A DNA stretch of 64,000 bases from Williamsia faeni (GCA_003202005.1 QJJF01000006.1:174171-238170); one strand, 5' to 3'. Positions 7,740 through 18,020 are shown, counted from the first letter of the stretch. Numbers and translations are program-made. The notes: generated by a model from the letters alone, not told the origin.

Positions 7740-8909
7740 ATGAAAAACTTTGACACCGCCAAGATTGAAACGTTTCAGAACTTGGCCATCGAGCTGCCTT
7801 CCTGGGCTTTCGGCAACTCCGGCACCCGCTTCAAGGTCTTCGGAACCCCCGGAACCCCGCGCACCATCGAAGAGAAGATCTCCGATGCCGCGACCGTGCA
7901 CCGGTTCACCGGACTCGCGCCCACCGTCGCACTGCACATCCCGTGGGATCTCGTCGACGACTTCGGTGCGCTGCGCCGCTACGCCGCCGATCAGGGTGTC
8001 GGCCTGGGCACGATCAACTCCAACACCTTCCAGGACGACGACTACAAGTTCGGCAGCCTGACCCACACCGACAAGAACATCCGGCAGAAGGCCATCGACC
8101 ATCACCTCGCCTGCATCGAGGTCATGAACGCGACCGGATCGCGTGACCTGAAGATCTGGCTCGCCGACGGCACCAACTACCCCGGGCAGGGCGACATCCG
8201 CGGCCGCCAGGACCGCCTCGCCGAATCGCTGTCGACGATCTACCAGCACATCGGCAAAGAGCAGCGGATGGTGCTCGAGTACAAGTTCTTCGAGCCGGCC
8301 ACCTACATGACCGATGTTCCGGACTGGGGCACGTCGTACGCCCAGGTCAGCGCACTCGGCGAACGGGCCCTGGTCTGTCTCGACACCGGCCACCACGCCC
8401 CGGGCACCAACATCGAATTCATCGTCGCGCAGCTGCTCCGCCTCGGAAAGCTGGGTTCATTCGACTTCAACTCGCGCTTCTACGCCGACGACGACCTGAT
8501 CGTCGGGGCCGCTGATCCGTTCCAGTTGTTCCGCATCATGTTCGAGGTCATCCGCGGCGGCGGCCTCGACACCGGCTCCCCCGTCGCGCTGATGCTCGAC
8601 CAGTGCCACAACGTCGAGGAGAAGATCCCCGGTCAGCTCCGTTCGGTGCTCAACGTCCAGGAGATGACCGCTCGCGCCTTGCTGGTCGACACCGAGGCGC
8701 TGACCGCCGCCCAGGACGCCGGCGATGTACTCGGCGCCAACGGAATCTTCATGGACGCGTTCTACACCGACGTCCGGCCCGAGCTCGCACAGTGGCGCGC
8801 CGAGCGCGGACTCCCCGCCGATCCGATGGCCGCGTACGCCGAGTCGGGCTACCGGGAAAAGATCGTGGCCGAGCGCGTCGGCGGCACCCAGTCCTCTTGG
8901 GGCGCTTGA
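7740..8909 (+). CDS. rhaI: L-rhamnose isomerase
   Basis: Converts L-rhamnose to L-rhamnulose in the cytoplasm. The 389-residue product belongs to the xylose-isomerase-like TIM-barrel type found in Pseudomonas stutzeri and actinobacteria, rather than the E. coli RhaA type. Conserved stretches include WLADGTNYPGQGDIRGRQDR, LVCLDTGHHAPGTNIEF and FDFNSRFYADDDLIVGA, which carry the expected metal ligands and substrate-binding residues. The start is the ATG at 7740, right after the transporter stop. A copy of the LacI-type operator core lies inside the gene at codons 9-13. Confidence 0.93.
   Translation: MKNFDTAKIETFQNLAIELPSWAFGNSGTRFKVFGTPGTPRTIEEKISDAATVHRFTGLAPTVALHIPWDLVDDFGALRRYAADQGVGLGTINSNTFQDDDYKFGSLTHTDKNIRQKAIDHHLACIEVMNATGSRDLKIWLADGTNYPGQGDIRGRQDRLAESLSTIYQHIGKEQRMVLEYKFFEPATYMTDVPDWGTSYAQVSALGERALVCLDTGHHAPGTNIEFIVAQLLRLGKLGSFDFNSRFYADDDLIVGAADPFQLFRIMFEVIRGGGLDTGSPVALMLDQCHNVEEKIPGQLRSVLNVQEMTARALLVDTEALTAAQDAGDVLGANGIFMDAFYTDVRPELAQWRAERGLPADPMAAYAESGYREKIVAERVGGTQSSWGA
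7766..7777. promoter_or_regulatory. Intragenic LacI-family operator core in rhaI
   Basis: The 12-bp palindrome TGAAACGTTTCA repeats the core of the operator at 5879-5892. It lies 26 bases inside the rhaI coding region and is read as codons for IETFQ. The spacing to the first site is about 1.89 kb. It could act as a transcription roadblock, as a DNA-looping partner, or control an internal promoter. Confidence 0.7.
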
Positions 8910-8972
8910 GTTCTCACCTTTGACTCAGTCAGTTTTTGAACACTTGTTTTCTCGATATCTGTAAGGAATGCC

Positions 8973-11009
8973 ATGACCAACCCCACCGTCAAACAACTCA
9001 TCGAACGTTCCAACCGGCTCGGCGCCGATCCCAAGAACACGAACTACGCGGGCGGCAACACCTCCGCCAAAGGCGTCGACCGTGATCCCGTCACCGGCCA
9101 GGACGTCGATCTGATGTGGGTGAAGGGTTCGGGCGGCGACCTCGGAACCCTCACCGAGAGCGGCCTGGCCGTGCTGCGCCTCGACCGCCTGCGGGCCCTC
9201 GTCGACGTGTACCCCGGCCTGGACCACGAGGACGAGATGGTCGCCGCATTCGATTACACGCTGCACGGTCGCGGCGGCGCTGCGCCATCGATCGACACCG
9301 CGATGCACGGACTGGTCGACGCGCAGCACGTCGATCACCTGCATCCCGATTCGGGCATCGCCTTGGCCACCGCGGCCGACGGCGAGGCGATCACCAAGGC
9401 GATCTTCGGCGATCGGGTGATCTGGGTGCCATGGCGCCGTCCCGGTTTCCAGCTCGGCCTCGACATCTCCGAGGTCAAGCGGGCGAACCCGCAGGCCATC
9501 GGCACCATCCTCGGCGGACACGGCATCACCGCCTGGGGCGAGACCTCCGAAGAGGCCGAGGCCAATTCCCTCGAGATCATCAAGGCCGCGGAGGACTACC
9601 TCGCCGAAAACGGCAAGCCGCAGCCGTTCGGTCCCCCACTCCGCGGATTCGGACCGCTGAGCCCGGCCGAGCGCCGCGCCAAGGCAGCCGCACTCGCGCC
9701 GACCCTGCGCGGACTGGCATCGACCGACAACGCCCAGGTCGGACATTTCGACGACTCTGATCCGGTTCTCGAATTCCTCACCGCCGCAGAACATCCCCGG
9801 CTCGCTTCACTCGGTACGTCCTGCCCGGACCACTTCCTGCGCACCAAGGTCAAGCCGATGGTGCTCGACCTGCCCGCCGACGCCTCCATCGAGGACTGCA
9901 TCGCTCGCTTGAAGGACCTGCATACCTCGTACCGGGCGGACTACACCGCGTACTACAACCGGCACGCCACCGAGGATTCCCCCGCGATGCGCGGCGCCGA
10001 TCCGGCGATCATCCTGATCCCGGGCGTCGGAATGTTCAGCTACGGCAAGAACAAGCAGACCGCGCGCGTTGCCGGCGAGTTCTACCTCAACGCGATCAAC
10101 GTGATGCGCGGCGCCGAGTCCGTCTCGACGTACTACCCCATCGACGAGGTCGAGAAGTTCAACATCGAGTACTGGGCCCTGGAAGAAGCCAAGCTCGCCC
10201 GCATGCCCAAGCCCAAGCCGCTCGCCACCCGTATCGCGCTGGTGACCGGTGCCGCCTCCGGCATCGGCAAGGCCATCGCGACCCGCCTCGCCGCCGAGGG
10301 CGCCTGCGTGGTCATCGCCGACCTCGACGAGGAGAAGGCCCAGGCCGCCGCGGCCGAGATCGGATCGTCCGACGTGGCGATCGGCGTCCGCGCCGACGTG
10401 ACCGACGAAGGGCAGGTGCAGGCTGCGGTCGACGCGTGTGTGCTGGCCTTCGGCGGTATCGACCTGGTGGTCAACAACGCCGGACTGTCGTTGTCGAAGT
10501 CGCTGCTGGAAACCAGTGCGGCCGACTGGGATCTGCAGCACAACGTGATGGCCCGTGGTTCGTTCCTGGTGTCGAAGGCGGCCGCAAAGGCCCTCATCGA
10601 TCAGCAGATGGGCGGCGACATCCTCTACATCTCGTCGAAGAACTCGGTGTTCGCCGGACCGAACAACATCGCGTACTCCGCCACCAAAGCCGATCAGGCA
10701 CACCAGGTTCGCTTGCTGGCCGCCGAGCTCGGTGAGCACGGGATCAAGGTCAACGGCATCAATCCCGACGGCGTGGTCCGGGGCTCGGGCATCTTCGCCG
10801 GCGGCTGGGGCGCCAAGCGCGCCGCGGTCTACGGGGTCCCGGAAGAAGAGCTTGGCGAGTTCTACGCCCAGCGCACCCTGCTCAAGCGGGAAGTGCTGCC
10901 GGAGAACATCGCCAACGCCGCGTTTGTGCTCTGCAGCTCGGACATGTCACACACCACCGGACTGCATGTGCCGGTCGATGCCGGTGTCGCCGCGGCATTC
11001 CTCCGATGA
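8973..11009 (+). CDS. rhaEW: Bifunctional rhamnulose-1-phosphate aldolase / L-lactaldehyde dehydrogenase
   Basis: A 678-residue fusion. Residues 1-400 form a class II (zinc) aldolase that splits L-rhamnulose 1-phosphate into DHAP and L-lactaldehyde; HLHPDSGIALA carries typical metal ligands. Residues 415-678 form a short-chain dehydrogenase with the NAD motif VTGAASGIGKAIATRLAAEG and the active-site YSATKADQ, expected to oxidise L-lactaldehyde to L-lactate. This fusion is known in several Gram-positive and alphaproteobacterial rhamnose operons. It starts 63 nt after rhaI behind a TAAGGAA ribosome site and overlaps the kinase by 4 nt. Confidence 0.94.
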   Translation: MTNPTVKQLIERSNRLGADPKNTNYAGGNTSAKGVDRDPVTGQDVDLMWVKGSGGDLGTLTESGLAVLRLDRLRALVDVYPGLDHEDEMVAAFDYTLHGRGGAAPSIDTAMHGLVDAQHVDHLHPDSGIALATAADGEAITKAIFGDRVIWVPWRRPGFQLGLDISEVKRANPQAIGTILGGHGITAWGETSEEAEANSLEIIKAAEDYLAENGKPQPFGPPLRGFGPLSPAERRAKAAALAPTLRGLASTDNAQVGHFDDSDPVLEFLTAAEHPRLASLGTSCPDHFLRTKVKPMVLDLPADASIEDCIARLKDLHTSYRADYTAYYNRHATEDSPAMRGADPAIILIPGVGMFSYGKNKQTARVAGEFYLNAINVMRGAESVSTYYPIDEVEKFNIEYWALEEAKLARMPKPKPLATRIALVTGAASGIGKAIATRLAAEGACVVIADLDEEKAQAAAAEIGSSDVAIGVRADVTDEGQVQAAVDACVLAFGGIDLVVNNAGLSLSKSLLETSAADWDLQHNVMARGSFLVSKAAAKALIDQQMGGDILYISSKNSVFAGPNNIAYSATKADQAHQVRLLAAELGEHGIKVNGINPDGVVRGSGIFAGGWGAKRAAVYGVPEEELGEFYAQRTLLKREVLPENIANAAFVLCSSDMSHTTGLHVPVDAGVAAAFLR

Positions 11010-12487
11010 GTCCGGGCACCCGCACCCGGAAGCTGGCAGCGGTCGATCTCGGCGCCACCAGCGGCCGGGTGATGCTGGCCGAGGTCGGCCCGGATCTGCT
11101 CCAGATCCGGGAGGTGACCCGTTTCGCCAACGGTCCACTCCCGATCTGGAACGGCCACCGGACCGCACTGCACTGGGATGTCCCCGGGCTGTTCGCGCAC
11201 ATCCGCGAAGGACTTGCGGCGGCCGGACGCGACGCCGGCGACCTGGCCGCGATCGGTATCGATTCCTGGGCGGTCGACTACGGACTGCTCCGTGACGGCC
11301 GCCTTCTGGGACTTCCGTACCACTACCGCGACGACCGCAACAACGACGGCGTCTCGGCGGTTCACAGTGCCATCGACCCGGCAGATCTATACACCCGCAA
11401 CGGTTTGCAGTTCCTGCCGTTCAACACCGTGTATCAGCTGATGGCCGAGAAGCAGGCCGGCACACTGGACCTGGCGGATCACGCACTTCTGGTTCCCGAC
11501 CTGATCGGGTACTGGCTGACCGGCGAGATGGCCACCGAACGCACCAACGCCTCGACCACCGGGCTGCTCGGCGCCGACGGTCGCTGGGACGACGAACTCC
11601 AGCGCATCCTCGGACTGCCCACCGGTCTGTTCCCCGGATTGATCGAACCCGCATCACAGCTCGGCACGCTACTGCCGGACATCGCGTCCGGACTCGGTCT
11701 CTCGTCGTCCGTGTCGGTCAATGCCGTGGCGTCCCACGACACCGCCTCGGCGGTGGTCGCCGTGCCCATGCGGCCGGAGTCGTCCGCGTATATATCGTGC
11801 GGCACCTGGGGTCTGGTCGGGGTCGAGTTGACCTCGTGGGTCACCGATCCGGCCGCGCGGGTCGCCAACTTCACCAACGAGGTCGGGGCCGACGGTCGGA
11901 TCCGGTTCCTGCGGAACGTGATGGGTCTGTGGCTGCTGAGCGAGTCGGTGCGGCAGTGGGAACGCGCCGGCGCCACCATCGATCTGGCCGAACTGCTCGA
12001 TCAGGCCGCCGCCGCAGCGCCACCGGCCGAACTCTTCGACACCGACGACCCCGAGTTCCTGTCGCCCGGCGACATGCCGGGCCGGATCGCCCACTGGTAC
12101 GCCGCTCGCGGTCTGCCGGCGCCCGGCGGACCGGCGCAGATGGTGCGGGCGATCCTCGAGAGCCTGGCCGGCGCCTTCGCCCGGCGGGTGCACGAGGCGG
12201 CGTCGTTGTCCGGCACAGCGGTCGAGACCGTCCACCTCGTCGGCGGCGGTGCCCGCAACCGGCTGCTGTGCCAGCTCACCGCCGACCGGCTCGGCATGCC
12301 GGTGCTCGCCGGACCCGTCGAGGCGACCGCGATCGGTAATGTCCTGATCACCGCCCGCGCCCAAAACCTGATCGCCGACGACCTCGAGAGCGCACGAGCG
12401 ATGGTCGCCGCAACCTTCCCACCAGAGCGCTACGAGCCCCGTACGACGGCTTCGGATCGCAACGATTTTGTAGGGGTATCACAATGA
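11006..12487 (+). CDS. rhaB: Rhamnulokinase
   Basis: FGGY-family kinase of 493 residues that phosphorylates L-rhamnulose at C1. The N-terminal phosphate-binding signature [18 protein letters not shown] and the C-terminal adenosine-binding region [20 protein letters not shown] are present. The start overlaps the stop of the aldolase/dehydrogenase gene (ATGA), so translation is probably coupled, and the end overlaps the next gene in the same way. This order keeps kinase and aldolase synthesis matched. Confidence 0.95.
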   Translation: MSPGTRTRKLAAVDLGATSGRVMLAEVGPDLLQIREVTRFANGPLPIWNGHRTALHWDVPGLFAHIREGLAAAGRDAGDLAAIGIDSWAVDYGLLRDGRLLGLPYHYRDDRNNDGVSAVHSAIDPADLYTRNGLQFLPFNTVYQLMAEKQAGTLDLADHALLVPDLIGYWLTGEMATERTNASTTGLLGADGRWDDELQRILGLPTGLFPGLIEPASQLGTLLPDIASGLGLSSSVSVNAVASHDTASAVVAVPMRPESSAYISCGTWGLVGVELTSWVTDPAARVANFTNEVGADGRIRFLRNVMGLWLLSESVRQWERAGATIDLAELLDQAAAAAPPAELFDTDDPEFLSPGDMPGRIAHWYAARGLPAPGGPAQMVRAILESLAGAFARRVHEAASLSGTAVETVHLVGGGARNRLLCQLTADRLGMPVLAGPVEATAIGNVLITARAQNLIADDLESARAMVAATFPPERYEPRTTASDRNDFVGVSQ

Positions 12488-13731
12488 AACGGCAGTTCCC
12501 CAAGGTCCACGACCTGGCGCCACTGATGAAGTTCAAGAAGCCCGAGATCAATGGCAAGAAACGGCGCCTCGATTCGGCACTGACCATCGAGGACCTCCGG
12601 AAAATCGCCAAACGGCGCACACCGCGCCCGGCCTTCGACTACACCGACGGTTCGGCCGAGGCCGAGATCTCGATCAGCCGGGCCCGCGAGGCGTTCACCG
12701 ACATCCAGTTCAACCCGGCGATCCTGCGCGACGTCTCCACGGTGAACACCGGGTGGGACGTCCTCGGAGCCCCGGTGGCGTTGCCGTTCGGTATCGCGCC
12801 CACCGGCTTCACCCGGATGATGCAGACCGAAGGTGAGATCGCCGGCGCCCACGCCGCGGCGAGGGCCGGTATCCCCTTCTCCCTGTCGACGATGGGCACC
12901 GCGTCCATCGAGGACGTGAAGGCCGCCAACCCGAATGGCCGCAACTGGTTTCAGCTCTACATGTGGAAAGAGCGCGAGCGTTCGATGGCGCTGGTCGATC
13001 GCGCGGCCGCCGCGGGATACGACACCCTGCTGGTGACCGTTGACGTCCCGGTCGCCGGAGCCCGTCTGCGCGACAAGCGCAACGGCATGTCCATCCCGCC
13101 GGCACTGACACCGGGCACCGTCATCAACGCGTTGCCGCGCCCACAGTGGTGGATCGACTTCCTCACCACCGAACCGCTGGCATTCGCCTCGCTCGATCGC
13201 TGGTCCGGAACGGTGGCAGAACTCCTCGACACCATGTTCGACCCCACGGTCACCTTCGAGGATCTCGCGTGGATCCGCGATCAGTGGCCCGGCAAGATCG
13301 TGGTCAAGGGCATCCAGACCGTCGCCGACGCGAAAGCTGTTGTCGATCTGGGTGTGGACGGGATCGTGCTGTCCAACCATGGTGGCCGCCAACTCGATCG
13401 GGCCCCGATCCCGTTCCACCTGTTGCCGGAGGTCGCGACCGAGGTCGGCAACGACACCGAGATCGTGCTCGACACCGGCATCATGTCCGGCGCCGACATC
13501 GTGGCATCGATCGCACTCGGAGCCCGCTTCACCCTCATCGGCCGGGCCTACCTGTACGGCCTGATGGCCGGTGGCGAGGCCGGCGTGGACCGCGCGATCG
13601 AAATCCTTCGAGAGCAGGTCGAACGCACCATGCGACTGCTGGGTGTGGTCGCCCTCGAAGAGCTGACACCCGCGCATGTCACGCAGCTGACCCGCCTGGC
13701 GCCACGTGCACGTACCGCCGAGCGCGTCTGA
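12484..13731 (+). CDS. lldD: FMN-dependent L-lactate dehydrogenase
   Basis: A 415-residue alpha-hydroxy-acid oxidase family protein, predicted to oxidise L-lactate to pyruvate. The active-site signature [16 protein letters not shown] carries the catalytic His and the Arg that binds the substrate carboxylate; the FMN phosphate region is [20 protein letters not shown]. It overlaps rhaB by 4 nt and closes the operon, which gives a direct route from lactaldehyde via lactate to pyruvate. No membrane segment is visible; members are often peripheral membrane enzymes feeding quinones. Confidence 0.92.
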   Translation: MKRQFPKVHDLAPLMKFKKPEINGKKRRLDSALTIEDLRKIAKRRTPRPAFDYTDGSAEAEISISRAREAFTDIQFNPAILRDVSTVNTGWDVLGAPVALPFGIAPTGFTRMMQTEGEIAGAHAAARAGIPFSLSTMGTASIEDVKAANPNGRNWFQLYMWKERERSMALVDRAAAAGYDTLLVTVDVPVAGARLRDKRNGMSIPPALTPGTVINALPRPQWWIDFLTTEPLAFASLDRWSGTVAELLDTMFDPTVTFEDLAWIRDQWPGKIVVKGIQTVADAKAVVDLGVDGIVLSNHGGRQLDRAPIPFHLLPEVATEVGNDTEIVLDTGIMSGADIVASIALGARFTLIGRAYLYGLMAGGEAGVDRAIEILREQVERTMRLLGVVALEELTPAHVTQLTRLAPRARTAERV

Positions 13732-13768
13732 GCCGAGTTAGCCTGTCCCATGGACCCCGTTGGTCTCG

Positions 13769-13800
13769 AGTTCCCGCCGCCACCGGTGACGGCGGGAACT
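13769..13800 (+). terminator. Hairpin terminator after the rhamnose operon
   Basis: A perfect 11-bp GC-rich stem (13769-13779 with 13790-13800) and a 10-nt loop, 37 nt after the lldD stop. No strong T run follows, which is common for actinobacterial terminators. It separates the operon from the regulator gene. Confidence 0.65.
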
Positions 13801-13852
13801 AGTTGCGGGTTCGGTAAATGGCAGTCTGAGACAAGGGTACGAAAGGCAAGCG

Positions 13853-14863
13853 ATGGCGGTGAGCATGCGCGATGTGGCGGCGAGCGCCGCCGTCTCGATC
13901 GGCACCGTGTCGAATGTCCTGAACTCCCCGGAGAAGGTTGCCCCCGCGACTGTCGAGCGGGTTCACAAGGCGATCGCCGAACTCGGTTTCGTCCGCAATG
14001 ACGCCGCCCGCCAGCTCAAGGCCGGACGGTCGCGATGCGTCGGTCTGATCGTCCTGGATGTCGGCAACCCGTTCTTCACCGACCTCGCCCGGGCCGCCGA
14101 ACGCCAGGCCGCCGACAACCATCTCACCCTGCTGCTGGGTACGTCCGACGATGACGTCGACCGCGAGCACACCTACCTCGACACATTCGATGAGCAGCGG
14201 GTGTACGGCGTGCTGGTCTCGCCGGTCGGCGACGACCTCAGCAGACTCGAAGCGTTGCAACAGCGCGGCACACCCGTGGTCCTGGTGGACCGCAACGGCG
14301 AAAACACCCCGTTTCCCTCGGTGTCGGTCGACGACGTCGCCGGCGGCGCCATGGCCTGCCGCCACCTCTGCGACACGGGGCGGCGGCGGATCGCCTTTGT
14401 CGGAGGTCCACTGGCAATCCGTCAGGTCGCGGACCGACTGCAAGGGGCCCGCGAGACCATCGACCAGGTCCCCGGCGCCACGCTCGAGGTCGTCAAGACC
14501 CGGTCCCTGAGCGTCTTGGCCGGACGCGCCGCGGGTGAAGAGATCCGACGCCGGCCGGCTGCGGAGCGCCCGGATGCAGTGTTCTGCGCCAACGACCTGC
14601 TCGCCGTCGGGGTCCTGCAGGCTCTGACGATGGTCGGCGACGTCGCCGTACCCGGCGACATCGCGCTCATCGGCTACGACGACATCGACTTCGCCGAAGC
14701 CGCAGTGGTGCCGTTGTCGTCGATCAGCCAGCCGAGCCGCCGGCTCGGGTCCCGCGCCATCGACCTCCTGGTCGCCGAGGCCACCCGGACCTCGGACGAC
14801 CCACCCCGTCACGTGCGTTTTCAGCCACGTCTGGTCGTTCGCGCGTCGACCGCCCCCGCCTGA
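13853..14863 (+). CDS. LacI-family transcriptional regulator, probable rhamnose repressor
   Basis: A 336-residue regulator. Residues 1-55 form the helix-turn-helix and hinge region (MRDVAASAAVSIGTVSNVLN, then AIAELGFVRNDAARQLKAGR); residues 60-330 form the periplasmic-binding-protein-like sensor with VGLIVLDVGNPFFTDLARAA. It lies 121 nt after lldD, past a hairpin, on the same strand. The two operator-like palindromes in the rha operon have the LacI-family form, so control of that operon is a strong inference. The effector is likely a rhamnose pathway intermediate. No operator copy was seen before its own start. Confidence 0.93.
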   Translation: MAVSMRDVAASAAVSIGTVSNVLNSPEKVAPATVERVHKAIAELGFVRNDAARQLKAGRSRCVGLIVLDVGNPFFTDLARAAERQAADNHLTLLLGTSDDDVDREHTYLDTFDEQRVYGVLVSPVGDDLSRLEALQQRGTPVVLVDRNGENTPFPSVSVDDVAGGAMACRHLCDTGRRRIAFVGGPLAIRQVADRLQGARETIDQVPGATLEVVKTRSLSVLAGRAAGEEIRRRPAAERPDAVFCANDLLAVGVLQALTMVGDVAVPGDIALIGYDDIDFAEAAVVPLSSISQPSRRLGSRAIDLLVAEATRTSDDPPRHVRFQPRLVVRASTAPA

Positions 14864-14952
14864 TCTCGTCTCGCCAACACGTGGCATCAAGCCACCCAAC
14901 GTGAAACACTCGTAGTCAGATGTGAACTCCAAATCACCAGGGAGATGTGCTC

Positions 14953-17223
14953 ATGGCGCAGGAGAAGACCACCTACTGCCGGATCTGCGAACCGCTGTGC
15001 GGGATGATTGCGACCGTCGAGGACGGCGAGCTGCTGTCACTGCGGCCCGACCCGCACAATCCGCTGTCGAAGGGTTTCGCCTGCCCGAAGGGGATCGCCT
15101 TCACCGAGATCGTCAACGACCCCGACCGGGTCCTGCATCCACTCCGCAGGAACGCGCAGGGCGAGTTCGAGCAGGTCTCGTGGGAGACGGCGATGGGCGA
15201 CATCACCCGCAGACTCGCCGCGATCCACCGCCGCGACGGGGCCTCGGCCGTCGGCTGGTATTTCGGCAATCCGGCGACGTTCTCCGCCGGACATGTCATG
15301 TGGGCGGCCATGTTCCTCAATCTGCTGGGAACACCGCACGTCTATTCGGCGGGCTCACAGGATGTGAACCAACGGTTCGCGGCCAGCCATTTCTTGTACG
15401 GCAACCCCGTCGCCGCCCCGATCCCCGACATCAACCGGGTTCAGTTCCTGGTCATCATCGGCGCCAATCCCGTTGTCTCCCACGGCAGTGTGATGAGTTC
15501 CCCGCGCATCCGGGAGGGCCTGACCGCAATCACCAAACGCGGCGGACGGGTCCTGGTGATCGACCCACGCCGCACCGAGACCGCGCGCGAATTCGACTGG
15601 CAGCCCATCGTGCCCGACACCGATGCACTGCTGCTGCTCTCGCTCTTGCACGTCATGTTCGACGAACAACTCGCAGATGAACGACGTCTCGATGCCCGCA
15701 GCACCGGGCTGGCGACGATCAAGGATGTGGCACAGAGGTATTCACCTGAGACCACGGCCGAGCGCACCGGTATCGACGCCGAGACGGTACGCGCCCTCGC
15801 GCGTGAACTGGTGTCCACCGAGCGGGCCGCGGTGTACGGCCGGGTGGGTACATCACTCGGCCGCACGGGCACTCTGACCACCGCACTCCTGGACATCGTG
15901 AACCTGGTGGCCGGCAACCTCGACGAGGTCGGTGGGTCGATGTTCGGCGACCTGGGCATCCCCGGACAACGACTCGGCGTTGCTGCACTGCAGCATGTTC
16001 CGAACTTTGCCTGGGCGGGCCGGCGGAGCCGGATCGGTAACCTGCCGCAGATCATCGGAACCGCTCCGGCGTCGGTCATGGCCAAAGAGATGACCACGCC
16101 GGGACCCGGTCAACTCAAGGCGATGTTCATCAGTGCCGGCAATCCCGTGCTCTCGGTGCCCAACGGCGCGGAGTTGAGTGCGGCACTCGATGACGTGGAA
16201 CTGTTTGTCTCACTGGACATCTACCAGAACGAGACCAACGCAAACGCCGACTACATCCTCCCGACGACGACCATGTACGAGCGATCCGACTTCCTGTTGC
16301 CGTTCCAGGCATTGTTCACCACACCGTTCAAACAGGCCACCGATGCGGTGATCCCACCACGCGGCGAGGCCCGCGAGGAATGGGTGATCATCAACGAATT
16401 GGTGGCGGCACTGGCCACCGCCAGGGCACCGCTGGTCGGCGCCCTGCATCTGTGGAACCGGCTGGGCGAACGCATCGGCAAGCCCTGGACGCCGGATCGG
16501 CTGTCAGATCTGGTGATCCGGATCGGCGCCGGCGGAGATCGATTCGGCTTGCGGAAAGCGGGCCTCAACCTGCGCACGCTCACCACAAAATTCCCGAACG
16601 GCAAGATCGTCGCCGACCACCTCACACCCGGACAGCTCGGTGGCATCGTCACGCACCGCGGCCGCAAGATCCGATTGGACGCACCGGAGCTGATCGCAGA
16701 GCTCGACCGCCTCGACCCCACCGCCGACCCGGCATACCCGCTGCGGCTCATCGGTATGCGCGAGATCCGCTCAGAGAACAGCTGGCAGCACAACGCTCCA
16801 ATGTTGCTCCGCGGCGGACGCACCCACGCGGCCCGAATGCATCCGCTTGATGCCCAGGCCCGCGACATCGCCGAAGGTGAACTCATCAGCGTCCGTTCCC
16901 GGCACGGACAGATAGCCCTGCCCGTCATGGTCACCGACGACATCAAACCGGGAGTTGTTGCGATACCGCATGGTTGGGGTCACAACGGGACCGGTGGCTG
17001 GACTCAGGCCAACACCGCTGCGGAAAACGACCTGGGAACCGGTGGCGCGAATATCAATGCCCTGATCTCGTCGGACCCGAAAGACCTCGAGCGACTTGCC
17101 GGCATGGCGAACATGACCGGTGTGCCGATCGAGGTCGAGGCCCTCGAGCAGTCCGTCCGCGCGCAATGTGCCTCGCAAACAGCAGAACTCGCCAGAGGGT
17201 CAGACCGCGCTCAGATCAGCTGA
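14953..17223 (+). CDS. Molybdopterin-dependent oxidoreductase (DMSO reductase family)
   Basis: A 756-residue protein. The N-terminus has the 4Fe-4S pattern CRICEPLCGM followed later by CPKG, then the molybdopterin domains and a C-terminal MopB-type dinucleotide-binding domain (about 600-730, with HPLDAQARDIAEGELISVRS). Similar proteins are often annotated as nitrate reductase or formate dehydrogenase-like, but substrate cannot be read here. There is no Tat signal, so it is probably cytoplasmic. I chose ATG 14953 because GGGAG lies 8 nt upstream; GTG at 14947 is possible. Its last 13 nt overlap the convergent LLM gene. Confidence 0.9.
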   Translation: MAQEKTTYCRICEPLCGMIATVEDGELLSLRPDPHNPLSKGFACPKGIAFTEIVNDPDRVLHPLRRNAQGEFEQVSWETAMGDITRRLAAIHRRDGASAVGWYFGNPATFSAGHVMWAAMFLNLLGTPHVYSAGSQDVNQRFAASHFLYGNPVAAPIPDINRVQFLVIIGANPVVSHGSVMSSPRIREGLTAITKRGGRVLVIDPRRTETAREFDWQPIVPDTDALLLLSLLHVMFDEQLADERRLDARSTGLATIKDVAQRYSPETTAERTGIDAETVRALARELVSTERAAVYGRVGTSLGRTGTLTTALLDIVNLVAGNLDEVGGSMFGDLGIPGQRLGVAALQHVPNFAWAGRRSRIGNLPQIIGTAPASVMAKEMTTPGPGQLKAMFISAGNPVLSVPNGAELSAALDDVELFVSLDIYQNETNANADYILPTTTMYERSDFLLPFQALFTTPFKQATDAVIPPRGEAREEWVIINELVAALATARAPLVGALHLWNRLGERIGKPWTPDRLSDLVIRIGAGGDRFGLRKAGLNLRTLTTKFPNGKIVADHLTPGQLGGIVTHRGRKIRLDAPELIAELDRLDPTADPAYPLRLIGMREIRSENSWQHNAPMLLRGGRTHAARMHPLDAQARDIAEGELISVRSRHGQIALPVMVTDDIKPGVVAIPHGWGHNGTGGWTQANTAAENDLGTGGANINALISSDPKDLERLAGMANMTGVPIEVEALEQSVRAQCASQTAELARGSDRAQIS

Positions 17224-18020
17224 CTGAGAACCTCGACGATGTCGACGTCGCCGAGCACACGGATCGCGACGTGGTCGGCACCCTGGCCGACGTGGGCGGC
17301 GAGCTGTTCGCGGACAGCTGCCACACTGCCGTGTGCGACCAGCGCGTCGATCAACTCATCGGTGCCACCGTCGGCGATATCGGCATCGGTGTAGCCCAAG
17401 CGCTTCAGGTTGTTGCTGTAATTCTGCAGATGCAGGTAGGGCTGGTCGACGAACGGGCGCCCCACTGACCGGGCCAACTCCACGTCTTCGGTGAGCATGA
17501 CGGTGTGCTCAGGGGCCAGGAACTTCCCCGGTCCGAGGATCTTTCGGGCGTACGCACTATGCGCCGCGGGGACGAGGTACGGGTGGGAGCCGAACGAACG
17601 ATCCCGGGCCAGTCGCAACATACGGGGTCCGAGAGCCGCGATCACCCGACGATCGACAGGCACACCTCCGGCGTCGAGCCCATCGAGGTAGGTCACCAGG
17701 GAGTCGTAGGGGCTCTGGTATTCGTCGATCGCCTCTGGATGACTCACGCCGATGCCGAGCAGAAAGCGGCCGGGAAAGTCGTCTTCGAGCGCTCTGAACT
17801 CCTCTGCGATCTCGGCCGGATCGGTATTCCAGATGCTGGTGATCCCCGTGGCCAGACAAATCGAATCGGTCGCCTCGAGCAATTCCCGTGCCGGACTCAG
17901 TGACGGAGGCGAACCTCCGAGCCAGATGGTGCCGTAGCCGAGCTTTTCGATCTGCTGCGCCTGCTCCGGCGAAATCATCGAAGCGCGCGCCCACACACCA
18001 TGCGTTCCAAAATCAATCAT
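17211..18020 (-). CDS. LLM-class F420-dependent oxidoreductase
   Basis: A 269-residue luciferase-like TIM-barrel protein, of the group annotated in mycobacteria as probable F420-dependent oxidoreductases. Typical stretches are QAQQIEKLGYGTIWLGGSPP near the N-terminus, FLLGIGVSH in the middle, and a C-terminal TDELIDALVAHGSVAAVREQ helix pair. The frame is open for another 112 codons upstream, but MIDFGTHGVW at 18020 is where family members begin. The substrate is unknown. The stop overlaps the 3' end of the molybdopterin gene tail-to-tail. Confidence 0.88.
   Translation of the reverse strand: MIDFGTHGVWARASMISPEQAQQIEKLGYGTIWLGGSPPSLSPARELLEATDSICLATGITSIWNTDPAEIAEEFRALEDDFPGRFLLGIGVSHPEAIDEYQSPYDSLVTYLDGLDAGGVPVDRRVIAALGPRMLRLARDRSFGSHPYLVPAAHSAYARKILGPGKFLAPEHTVMLTEDVELARSVGRPFVDQPYLHLQNYSNNLKRLGYTDADIADGGTDELIDALVAHGSVAAVREQLAAHVGQGADHVAIRVLGDVDIVEVLSQLI

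Noticed and set aside
12430-13677. 415-codon minus-strand frame opposite lldD
   Set aside because: Shadow of lldD; composition is Gly/Asp/His-rich and repeats the usual antisense pattern.
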